A DNA stretch of 6,528 nt from Chloroflexota bacterium (GTDB taxonomy: Bacteria > Chloroflexota > Anaerolineae > Aggregatilineales > Aggregatilineaceae). A program made the translations under genes and the position numbers. Where the stretch lies: positions 1 through 6,528 of the forward strand of contig JACRBK010000306.1 in the NCBI GenBank assembly GCA_016234525.1, given 5' to 3'. This document shows positions 1 to 6,015 of this stretch, piece by piece (the first letter of the stretch is position 1; each line of letters opens with the position of its first letter). The notes under the pieces were generated by a model. It was not told the DNA's origin. It was given only the letters and a program-made list of their open reading frames with translations, and did no database searches.

Positions 1-675
1 CAGAATTTCGATTCCTACATCGGAGACATTAAAAGTTGCCGGGTCAATACCGTTATGAACAACTTCAAATGGCGGCAGACGGTTGGCTTCGAGCGCCTGT
101 TTTAACGCCGCGCTGACGGCGATCCGCTCATCGGTGTAATAGTGCATTGTGTGGCGGATCGATAGGTTGCGAGCAGGATTCCAGCGCAGCCGCATTTTAC
201 GCAGGTTATAACCGAACGGCAGGCGGTAATTCCAACCGTCGAGCTGTTCCGGGTGCGACGGGTCGATGAATGCGGTCAGTTTGCCATAGGCGAACGGCAT
301 CACATCATGCGAGGTAAAAACGGTAGCCGCTTTCGCAAAACGTCCGATCACGAGGCTGTGATACCCCAGGTGATAATGCACATTGTGGGCATTAACAACA
401 TCCGGTGCAAGCTGGCGCAGCAGCACATTGAGTGGTTTGATCGTTTGAGGGTTGACCAGCCCGAACCACCCGCGCAGCCGGTCGCTATAATGGGAATGCA
501 GCAGATGAACCGTGGTTCCCTGCCGGGTTTCGACTCGTGCCGGTCCTTCGGTGACGGTGATAAACGTGACTTGATGCCCCGCAGCGATCAGGCCGTGTCC
601 GAGTTTCCACGCGATCTGACCGGCTCCACCAGGGACATCGGGCGGGAGTGCGTCACTTAAAATAACAATGCGCAT
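1..675 (-). CDS. GT4-type glycosyltransferase, N-terminal part (cut by window edge)
   Basis: The frame reads 225 codons without a stop from ATG at 675 down to base 1 and continues outside the window. It shows the N-terminal Rossmann domain of a GT-B fold enzyme: beta strand MRIVILSDALPP, a glycine-rich loop PGGAGQ (residues 15-20) followed by a helix, AGHQVTFIT (32-40), PDVVNAHNVH (91-100), TSHD (121-124), RIAVSAALKQAL (184-195) and VVHNGID (205-211), which normally marks the linker to the C-terminal nucleotide-sugar domain. The donor-binding EX7E region would lie outside the window. Family knowledge suggests transfer of a sugar from an NDP-sugar to a lipid or glycan acceptor at the cytoplasmic face of the membrane; donor and acceptor cannot be told. 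The start is fixed by an in-frame TGA at 700-702 with no other start codon between. No Shine-Dalgarno is visible within 20 bases of the ATG. It lies 140 bp after the permease gene and appears to have its own promoter. Confidence 0.9.
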   Translation of the reverse strand, partial: MRIVILSDALPPDVPGGAGQIAWKLGHGLIAAGHQVTFITVTEGPARVETRQGTTVHLLHSHYSDRLRGWFGLVNPQTIKPLNVLLRQLAPDVVNAHNVHYHLGYHSLVIGRFAKAATVFTSHDVMPFAYGKLTAFIDPSHPEQLDGWNYRLPFGYNLRKMRLRWNPARNLSIRHTMHYYTDERIAVSAALKQALEANRLPPFEVVHNGIDPATFNVSDVGIEIL

Positions 676-728
676 AGGAAATGAAAGAGTATCTCTATAT
701 CAATTTATGGGCGATTTAAATCTCCTCT

Positions 729-757
729 AGCATAACACACCCGGCTGGCTCTGTCAG
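729..757 (-). promoter_or_regulatory. Predicted sigma70-type promoter of the downstream glycosyltransferase gene
   Basis: On the minus strand a -35 CTGACA (752-757) and a -10 TATGCT (729-734) are separated by exactly 17 bp. The -10 is preceded by TGT, giving an extended -10 (TGnTATGCT). The match is 5 of 6 for the -35 and 4 of 6 for the -10. Transcription would begin near 722, giving a leader of about 47 nt before the ATG at 675. The position between the hairpin behind the permease gene and the next gene is right for a new transcription unit. This is a visual prediction only. Confidence 0.5.
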
Positions 758-768
758 ATCAGAATTTT

Positions 769-801
769 GGGGCAGACTGTTTCGGCCTGCCCCCGATTTT
801 T
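769..801. terminator. Hairpin after the permease gene, possible terminator
   Basis: GGGGCAGAC (769-777) and GCCTGCCCC (785-793) form a hairpin with a 7-base loop, beginning 22 bases beyond the permease stop codon. Read on the minus strand, the direction of the genes, the stem is 9 bp with one G-U wobble, but it is followed by AAAATTCT rather than a run of U. Read on the plus strand the stem has an A-C mismatch but is followed by CGATTTTT, a proper U-tract (797-801). It probably separates the ABC operon from the next gene, but its strength as an intrinsic terminator in the gene direction is doubtful. Confidence 0.45.
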
Positions 802-815
802 GTTGGAGAGGGTAA

Positions 816-3326
816 TTACTCGTATTGCAAGGCGCGGATGATGTCCAGCCGGGCGGCATTGCGCGCCGGGAGGATGCTCGAAAACAGCGCCAGCAGCAGC
901 GCGATCACAATTGCAGCGATGATCCCCATCACCGGAAACACGTAGTCTACTTCCCAGCCCATCAAGCTGAACGAACTGATGAAGCCGTAACTCACTACGA
1001 CTCCCACCAGCACGCCGACTGCCGCGCCAAATGTACACAACAGCAGGGCTTCGGCGACGACCATCCGCCGCACCTGGACGCGGCTGCCGCCGACGGCCCG
1101 CACAATGCCGATCTCGCGGGTACGTTCCAACACATTGATCGTCAGGGTATTCAACAGACCCAACGCCGCCGGGATCAAGATCAGAAGCCCCAGGCCATAG
1201 TAGATTTTCAGATTGTTCGACACCATAGTTTCTAACGTGCTGCGGTACTCACTGGTGATCTCGATTGTGAACTGCGGGTATTCGCGCAGCACGTCTTCGA
1301 CCTGTCCGGCAACAGTTTGAGTGTCGGCCCCTGACTCGATATTGATCATCATCATGATCGACTCGGTTTTATTAAAGTCGGTTTTCAGACTCTCTTGCGA
1401 GATAAAGACCGTCGCCAGTTTGAGGTTCAGCAGGTCATTCGCGATTCCTACCACCTCGTAAGGCTGCTGGCCCTGCATCGTGATCAGTTTCACGGTGTCG
1501 CCCACACTGGCCCCTAACATCACCGCCGCCACCGGGTTGAGGATCGCTTTACGCCCCTCGTTCAGTTGTCCATATGCCTGGGCAGATTCACCTTTGGTGA
1601 ACAACATCGGCGATACATCAGGGTATACCTGCGGATCGATCCCATAGATTTCCAGGCGTTGGCCGTTGTGGGTGCTGGCGGCGTGGCGCAGTTCGGCGAC
1701 TTCTTCTACATCAGGCAGTTGGCGTAGTTCTTCGACCTGTGCTTCATCTGCGCCCACGATGCTGCTGTAGGTTCCAATCACGGTGGGCATCACCAGAATA
1801 TCACTGGAAAAACTGCGATCCACCAGATCAGACATCAACTGCTCAAAACCTTTGACGATGGCAGCGATCAGAATAAAGGTCGCCAATCCGATCATCAAGG
1901 TGCTGGCTGTGATCGCGGCCCGACCCGGTTGGCGTACCATATTCCCGCGCGCCAGGTCGCCTTCACGCGCAAACCACAACGTCAGCAGGGGGTTGAACAG
2001 GCGGGCAGCGGGCATCACCATCCCTGGACTGGCGATTACAGCCCCGACCAAAAACAAGATCGCGCCGGGGATCGTCGTTTTGGTACTGGCGATCAGCATG
2101 AGCAGCGCCAGGGCCATCACGGCAAATCCTACGACCAGTCCCCAGTTTGCGGCGCGTTGAACGGTGGCTCCGCTGGCGGGACGCAGCGATTCAAGCGGGG
2201 TTGTCTTTCCGGCACGGAGGGCGGGCCAATAACCGGCCACCAACGTACACAGCAGCCCCAACCCTACCGGGACGGCAAACGCACCAGGGGTAACAAGAAG
2301 CCCTATGTCGAAAAACTGCCCCATATACTGATCCAGGATACCTTTCATCGCTTCTAACATGCCGGCAGCCATCAGATAACCCAAGATCAGCCCAATCAGT
2401 GTTCCCATTACGCCTTGCAGCAGACTTTCGATCAGGATCAACTGCATGATTTGACGGCGGGTAGCCCCGACGGCGCGCAGCATCCCCAGGTCGTGCCGCC
2501 GCTCGATCACCACGGTGCGGAAGGTGTTGAAGATCAGGAACGCGCCTAAAAACAGGGCGATCACGCCGAACAGCCCAAAGATCAGGTAGGCGATGTCCAT
2601 GATGGCAAATTCATCGCTGACAGAGGCGTTATACAGGTAACGATCATCGCCCAGCGCCGTTTTGATCTGATCGGTCAGGTGATCTTTGTTGACGCCCGGC
2701 TCAAAGTCGATTTCCAACAGATTGACCAGCCCAGGTTGAGCCAGCGCGGTTTGTGCTTCGTCCAGGTGGATCAATACGCGCGGCGTGAGTCCGCCCTGGG
2801 TTAACACGCCCACGACAGCGAACGTTTTTAGCCCAACTGCCGTGACGACGGTGATGGTGTCGCCCGTTTTGCCCACATCCGGCGCGACAACCGCTTCACC
2901 GCTGTTTTCGAGAAAACGCCCATCGCGCAGTTCATAAGTGCGGACCTGGTCCAGGGTCGCCACGTCCACGCCGATCAGTTCGATCTGGGTGATATCGCCT
3001 AACTGCTGCGTTTTGGGCAAGATGATCCGGCGGCGCAGCACCTCGGTGATGGCGGCTACCCCTTGGGTATTGTGCAGGGTATCCAGCGCCGGTTGGGGAT
3101 CAAACGCATCCCCGGTAGCGCTGGCGATATTCAAATCCACCCCTTCAGATTCGGCTTCCAACGACTGCTCGAGCGCTTTTTCAACACCCGGCAGCACCAA
3201 TTCCATTGCAAAGATCAGCGCCACGCCGAAGACAATCGCCAATGTGGTGAGTGTTGTACGCAGTTTGCGCCTCATAAGATACTGCCAGGCCATGCGCGCC
3301 ATTTGCGCCCAGGTTGAGGTTTTCAT
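816..3326 (-). CDS. ABC transporter permease with two FtsX/MacB-type modules (836 aa)
   Basis: This is the membrane subunit of a type VII (MacB/FtsX-like) ABC system, partner of the ATPase encoded just upstream. About ten hydrophobic segments are visible: residues 26-46, 243-268, 297-321, 347-368, 393-413, 420-442, 471-491, 709-730, 756-780 and 798-820. Two large extracytoplasmic domains (about 47-242 and 492-708) follow segments 1 and 7. The FtsX signature after the loop occurs twice: ERRHDLGMLRAVGATRRQI (275-293) and ERTREIGIVRAVGGSRVQV (734-752), and each module ends alike (YWPALRAGKTTPLESLRP; LPARNAARLDIIRALQYE). It is therefore an internal duplication fused into one chain, so one subunit may form the whole membrane channel or lever. 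The start at 3326 is preferred over an upstream ATG at 3368 because AGGAGA sits 6 bases before it and the upstream one would overlap the ATPase gene by 29 bp. Such systems export peptides, drugs or lipoproteins or transmit force to envelope enzymes; the substrate here is unknown. Confidence 0.92.
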   Translation of the reverse strand: MKTSTWAQMARMAWQYLMRRKLRTTLTTLAIVFGVALIFAMELVLPGVEKALEQSLEAESEGVDLNIASATGDAFDPQPALDTLHNTQGVAAITEVLRRRIILPKTQQLGDITQIELIGVDVATLDQVRTYELRDGRFLENSGEAVVAPDVGKTGDTITVVTAVGLKTFAVVGVLTQGGLTPRVLIHLDEAQTALAQPGLVNLLEIDFEPGVNKDHLTDQIKTALGDDRYLYNASVSDEFAIMDIAYLIFGLFGVIALFLGAFLIFNTFRTVVIERRHDLGMLRAVGATRRQIMQLILIESLLQGVMGTLIGLILGYLMAAGMLEAMKGILDQYMGQFFDIGLLVTPGAFAVPVGLGLLCTLVAGYWPALRAGKTTPLESLRPASGATVQRAANWGLVVGFAVMALALLMLIASTKTTIPGAILFLVGAVIASPGMVMPAARLFNPLLTLWFAREGDLARGNMVRQPGRAAITASTLMIGLATFILIAAIVKGFEQLMSDLVDRSFSSDILVMPTVIGTYSSIVGADEAQVEELRQLPDVEEVAELRHAASTHNGQRLEIYGIDPQVYPDVSPMLFTKGESAQAYGQLNEGRKAILNPVAAVMLGASVGDTVKLITMQGQQPYEVVGIANDLLNLKLATVFISQESLKTDFNKTESIMMMINIESGADTQTVAGQVEDVLREYPQFTIEITSEYRSTLETMVSNNLKIYYGLGLLILIPAALGLLNTLTINVLERTREIGIVRAVGGSRVQVRRMVVAEALLLCTFGAAVGVLVGVVVSYGFISSFSLMGWEVDYVFPVMGIIAAIVIALLLALFSSILPARNAARLDIIRALQYE

Positions 3327-3332
3327 GATGTT

Positions 3333-3338
3333 TCTCCT
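3333..3338 (-). promoter_or_regulatory. Ribosome binding site that fixes the permease start
   Basis: AGGAGA on the minus strand lies 6 bases before the ATG at 3326, within the 13-bp gap after the ATPase stop codon (3340-3342). An alternative ATG at 3368, inside the end of the ATPase gene, would add 14 residues (MNGWSRSPCDRRNI) that do not resemble a permease N-terminus. The site therefore supports 3326 and implies translation of the permease right after the ATPase. Confidence 0.8.
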
Positions 3339-3339
3339 A

Positions 3340-4077
3340 TCACACGGCGATCTTGACCAGCCGTTCACGAATATTTTCGGCGCTGGCCTGCCCTTTCAGG
3401 CGATTTTCATCCACAATTTGCCCATCTTTGAGGAAGATGATCCGGTCTGCATAGGCGGCAATGCGCGGATCATGTGTCACCAGAACCAGCGTTCGCCCCC
3501 CGTTGTCTACGACCTGCCGCAAAAGCTGAACGACTTCGTCACTCGAACGCGAATCGAGATTGCCAGTCGGTTCGTCACCCAAAATCAGCGCGGGATTGGT
3601 CACCAGCGCGCGCGCTAACGCCACACGCTGCTGTTCGCCTCCCGAAAGTTCTGCCGGGCGGTGCGTTTTCCGATCCAAAAGCCCAACTTGAATCAGTGCT
3701 TCATCGGCGCGTTGTAAGGCTCTCGAACGCGGCACGCCGTCGAGAATCAATGGGATAGCGACATTTTCTTCTGCCGTCAGGACCGGGATCAGGTTGAAGA
3801 ACTGGAAAACGAATCCGATCTCGGTGCGGCGCTTGCGCGATAGATCGTCATCGTCCAGCGTGCTGAGATCATCCCCATTCAAGCAGATTTTGCCGTTGGT
3901 CGGGCCTTCGAGACCGCCAAGCAGATAGAGCAGCGTGCTTTTGCCGGAGCCGCTCGGCCCCATAATCGCCACAAATTCACCCTGCTCAATGGTCAGGCTT
4001 ACATTATTCAGGGCGTATACCCGGTGAGAATCGTCGCCATAGATTTTGGTCAGTGATTCTGTCTGTACGACTGGCAT
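3340..4077 (-). CDS. ABC transporter ATP-binding protein, MacB/LolD type (245 aa)
   Basis: This is the cytoplasmic ATPase that should pair with the FtsX-type permease encoded 13 bp downstream and drive it by ATP binding and hydrolysis. All nucleotide-binding motifs are present: Walker A GPSGSGKST (40-48), Q-loop glutamine 92 in FVFQFFNLIP, signature LSGGEQQRVALARAL (144-158), Walker B with catalytic glutamate LILGDEP (164-170), D-loop GNLD (172-175) and H-loop His202 in VTHDP. The N-terminal pattern LTKIYGDDSHRVYALNNVSL and the phrase QFFNLIPVLTAEENV are typical of the MacB/LolD/FtsE group. The length is normal for a stand-alone ATPase subunit and no motif is damaged. GAAGGA (4083-4088) is followed by five bases and the ATG. 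The gene lies 86 bp after the PadR gene with no evident promoter between, so expression from the PadR promoter is likely. The family is secure; the transported substrate cannot be read from this subunit. Confidence 0.96.
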   Translation of the reverse strand: MPVVQTESLTKIYGDDSHRVYALNNVSLTIEQGEFVAIMGPSGSGKSTLLYLLGGLEGPTNGKICLNGDDLSTLDDDDLSRKRRTEIGFVFQFFNLIPVLTAEENVAIPLILDGVPRSRALQRADEALIQVGLLDRKTHRPAELSGGEQQRVALARALVTNPALILGDEPTGNLDSRSSDEVVQLLRQVVDNGGRTLVLVTHDPRIAAYADRIIFLKDGQIVDENRLKGQASAENIRERLVKIAV

Positions 4078-4101
4078 TTTTTTCCTTCGCTTTCGTTCAC
4101 C

Positions 4102-4135
4102 GGCAGCATCAATTTACCCTTCGGGCTGCGCTGCC
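4102..4135 (-). other. Possible mRNA hairpin between the PadR and ATPase genes
   Basis: In the 86-bp gap GGCAGC (4102-4107) can pair with GCTGCC (4130-4135), and inside the loop CCC (4117-4119) can pair with GGG (4123-4125). There is no U-tract in the gene direction, so it does not look like an intrinsic terminator. It could tune the ratio of regulator to transporter mRNA by stabilising or processing the transcript, or be chance. No convincing promoter was seen in the gap. Confidence 0.25.
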
Positions 4136-4163
4136 TCTCGTTTGGTTAATGACAGTGGGTGGT

Positions 4164-4772
4164 TTAGTCCTCGGATGGGACCATTTCAGTCTCTGGTTTG
4201 CGCCGGGGCCGCCCCCGCATTTTGATCTCCGGTTTGGGCGGAGAATATTGTTTCAGGTCGGGCAGCCGGGCTTCGCACATTTCGATCCAGCGTAGATCGG
4301 CTTCCAGGTGCATGATCGCGCTTTCTAACAGCAGCAGCCAGGGAAGCTGAGTCTGTGGGTCCGCGCTGCGGCGCATCTCGGTAACTTCGTGCAACTGATG
4401 ATAAAGCTCACGCCGCTGGACCATCAACACCTGCTCCGGGCTGACCGGGCCGTTGACCAGGCTCAGCACCAGTTTGATGTAAAACGCATCGCCCAGGCGG
4501 TAATCGCGCACTTCGGGCGTAAGATACCAGCGGGTTAATTCTTCCAGCCCTAGTTCGGTGATACAGTACACCTTACGATCAGGCGCAGGATTGCTGTCTT
4601 CGATCTCAAAATCAACGAGATTTGCCTCCTTCAGCCGGATCAGCGTGCTGGCGATTTGCCCTGGCTTGACATCCCATTCGGCGTGAACCACCAAATGAAG
4701 TTGTTTGCCAAGTTCATAACCGTGCATGGCACGTTGATAAAGCAGCGCAAGCAGTGTGTTTTTGACGGACAT
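4164..4772 (-). CDS. PadR-family transcriptional regulator with AT-hook-like tail (202 aa)
   Basis: The N-terminal 85 residues are a classic PadR winged helix-turn-helix: LLALLYQRAMHGYELGKQL (7-25), a recognition-helix region PGQIASTLIRLKEANLVD (37-54), a wing containing DRKVYCIT (65-72) and the closing LGLEELTRWY (74-83). The second half (about 90-170) is the alpha-helical dimerisation domain of the Vir_act_alpha_C type. The tail, residues 180-195, contains KMRGRPRRKP with the AT-hook core RGRP (186-189), unusual for a PadR protein. PadR proteins normally repress transporter or stress genes and let go when a small molecule binds. Here the gene is first in an operon with an ABC ATPase and permease, and related inverted repeats lie directly before it, so it probably represses itself and the transporter. 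The ATG at 4772 has no good Shine-Dalgarno; a second operator-like repeat lies five bases before it. The regulator family is secure, the inducer unknown. Confidence 0.93.
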   Translation of the reverse strand: MSVKNTLLALLYQRAMHGYELGKQLHLVVHAEWDVKPGQIASTLIRLKEANLVDFEIEDSNPAPDRKVYCITELGLEELTRWYLTPEVRDYRLGDAFYIKLVLSLVNGPVSPEQVLMVQRRELYHQLHEVTEMRRSADPQTQLPWLLLLESAIMHLEADLRWIEMCEARLPDLKQYSPPKPEIKMRGRPRRKPETEMVPSED

Positions 4773-4777
4773 AAAAT

Positions 4778-4796
4778 CTATACACCGGGTGGATAG
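4778..4796 (-). promoter_or_regulatory. Second operator-like inverted repeat, in the PadR leader
   Basis: On the plus strand CTATACACC (4778-4786), a central G and GGTGGATAG (4788-4796) form an inverted repeat with one mismatched position. Its half-site CTATACAC is shared with the larger palindrome at 4808-4834; the two centres are 34 bp apart, about three helical turns. It falls in the predicted 5' leader, five bases before the start codon, so a bound repressor could block elongation, and the repeat could also fold in the mRNA and affect ribosome access. Confidence 0.55.
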
Positions 4797-4807
4797 TTTA
4801 CTATAGA

Positions 4808-4834
4808 AAAACTATACACTCAGTGTATAGTTTT
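4808..4834. promoter_or_regulatory. 27-bp palindromic operator, probable PadR binding site
   Basis: Two perfect 13-bp arms (AAAACTATACACT and its complement) flank a single central C at 4821. The palindrome fills the promoter from the last base of the -35 to beyond the -10, so a bound dimer should exclude RNA polymerase. Its place directly before a PadR gene, and its long AT-rich dyad form, fit the usual operator design of PadR repressors. Assignment to this PadR is inferred from position. Confidence 0.75.
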
Positions 4835-4839
4835 GTCAA
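4811..4839 (-). promoter_or_regulatory. Near-consensus sigma70-type promoter of the PadR-ABC operon
   Basis: On the minus strand TTGACA (4834-4839, 6 of 6) and TATAGT (4811-4816, 5 of 6) are separated by exactly 17 bp. Transcription should start near 4804, giving a leader of roughly 32 nt. The promoter would be strong without a repressor, and the 27-bp palindrome covers it almost completely. It lies 50 bp beyond the stop codon of the upstream glycosyltransferase gene. No intrinsic terminator is visible in that stretch, so some readthrough from the upstream operon is possible. Confidence 0.75.
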
Positions 4840-4889
4840 TGGGAATCGGGTGTGAAAATTGTAAATTCGCCCTGACCTGTTTTTCGGAG

Positions 4890-5999
4890 TTATTTGAGAA
4901 TTTTTCGATATTCGTCCGCCACACGCCCGGCAACCGCCGCCCAATCTTGTGATCGAGCATAGTCGCGCCCGGCGGCGCCCATCGTGGCTCGCAGTGCGGC
5001 ATCTTGCAGCAGGCGGCTGATCGTTTCGACCAGCGCGGGGACATCATTTTGAGGGATGAGCAGCCCGGTTTTATCGTTGAGAATGGCTTCTTCAACGCCG
5101 CTGCCGGTGGTCCCGATCACCGGCAAACCGGATGCGCTCGCCTCAAGAAACACCAGCCCAAAGCCCTCAAATTTGCCGCCGATGGAGAGCGAGGGCAAAG
5201 CGAAGACATCCGCGTGTTGGTACCATGCCAGCAGGTCCGCTTCAGGAATCATGCCCACCAGATGTACGCACGATTCCAACCCTAACTGTTCAACACGCTG
5301 CCGGACTCGTTCCAGATAGTCAACGTCGGTTTGACCTCCGGTGACGACCAACTGCGCGTCGGGGATTAATTCGCGCACGCGGGCGAGCGCTTCGATCAGC
5401 AGATGTGTTCCTTTGCGACTTTTGACTCCGCCTGAAGCCAGGATGGTTGGCCCGGTTTTATCTGGCGGCGGTTGGGGAACCTGGAATTTAGCGAAATGCA
5501 CCCCATTCCGAATCACCGTCACCTCTACGCCGGGCAGCGCGGCCCGCACCTGAGTGGCAGTGTAATTGCTGACCGCGATCAAGTGGCTTCGGCGGAAAAT
5601 CATTCGATACAAGCGGCCTATTCCGCGCCGCCGTGCCAACATGGGAACATAAGTGCCGTGCGCAGTCGTAACCATAGGGCGGCTGCCCGCTGCCAGTGCG
5701 GCGAGCAGCGCATAGGGTTCAGCGGTGGCGTGCAGCAGATCACAATCCGCTGCTGCCCGGCGCACGCTGGTGATGGCAGTCAAGGATCGCCGCGCGAACC
5801 CACGCACCGGCGGCATCAATTGAGGCAGCACCGGGCGAATCTCAATGGCTGCGGCAGCCGAGACAGTCTCAGACGCTCCCGACTGGGTGAGCGCCACTAC
5901 TTCGATTCCCTGGCTGCTGAGCGCGTTCGCCAGATCCAGCGCATAACTGGCCCACCCATAGGCGGGTTTGAGTTCAGGAGTAAGCAGGGCGATGCGCAT
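4890..5999 (-). CDS. GT4-type glycosyltransferase (369 aa)
   Basis: A complete GT-B fold enzyme of the GT4 group, which moves a sugar from an NDP-sugar to a glycan or lipid acceptor with retention of configuration, usually at the cytoplasmic membrane face. The N-terminal acceptor domain starts MRIALLTPELKPAYGWASYA, includes CDLLHATAEPY (86-96), TTAHGTY (111-117), HLIAVSNYTA (139-148) and ends at VIRNGVHF (162-169). The C-terminal donor domain has the phosphate-binding segment SGGVKSRKGTHLLIEA (189-204), VVTGG (218-222), VHLVGMIPEADLLAWY (245-260) and the EX7E motif, E278 and E286, in FEGFGLVFLEASASGLPVIG. All key donor-site residues are present and the length is typical. The usual GG of the N-terminal loop is YGWAS here. 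GAGGA (6007-6011) lies 7 bases before the ATG. It begins 16 bp after another glycosyltransferase gene, so both likely serve one glycan pathway. Sugar and acceptor are not determinable. Confidence 0.93.
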   Translation of the reverse strand: MRIALLTPELKPAYGWASYALDLANALSSQGIEVVALTQSGASETVSAAAAIEIRPVLPQLMPPVRGFARRSLTAITSVRRAAADCDLLHATAEPYALLAALAAGSRPMVTTAHGTYVPMLARRRGIGRLYRMIFRRSHLIAVSNYTATQVRAALPGVEVTVIRNGVHFAKFQVPQPPPDKTGPTILASGGVKSRKGTHLLIEALARVRELIPDAQLVVTGGQTDVDYLERVRQRVEQLGLESCVHLVGMIPEADLLAWYQHADVFALPSLSIGGKFEGFGLVFLEASASGLPVIGTTGSGVEEAILNDKTGLLIPQNDVPALVETISRLLQDAALRATMGAAGRDYARSQDWAAVAGRVADEYRKILK

Positions 6000-6015
6000 G
6001 GGGAAATCCTCAAAA

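Noticed and set aside
754..1038. Minus-strand open frame overlapping the permease 3' end
   Set aside because: It is out of frame within the permease gene, rich in Arg and Gly from shifted GC-rich codons, and its end runs into the hairpin and promoter region.
3327..3368. Upstream ATG at 3368 as permease start, adding 14 residues
   Set aside because: It overlaps the end of the ATPase gene by 29 bp, the added residues resemble no permease N-terminus, and AGGAGA directly before 3326 marks the internal start.
2938..3618. 226-codon open frame on the plus strand
   Set aside because: It spans antisense parts of both the ATPase and the permease genes, which have full domain motifs; its translation shows no recognisable domain. 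The same applies to the plus-strand frames at 253-660, 1929-2357 and 5472-6302.
4078..4163. Separate promoter for the ATPase gene
   Set aside because: No -35/-10 pair with acceptable spacing could be found in the 86-bp gap; cotranscription with PadR is simpler.
4841..4889. Terminator between the 369-aa glycosyltransferase and the PadR operon
   Set aside because: Only a weak AATT-TAC-AATT pairing and a GGG/CCC pair are present; no GC-rich stem followed by U residues was found.
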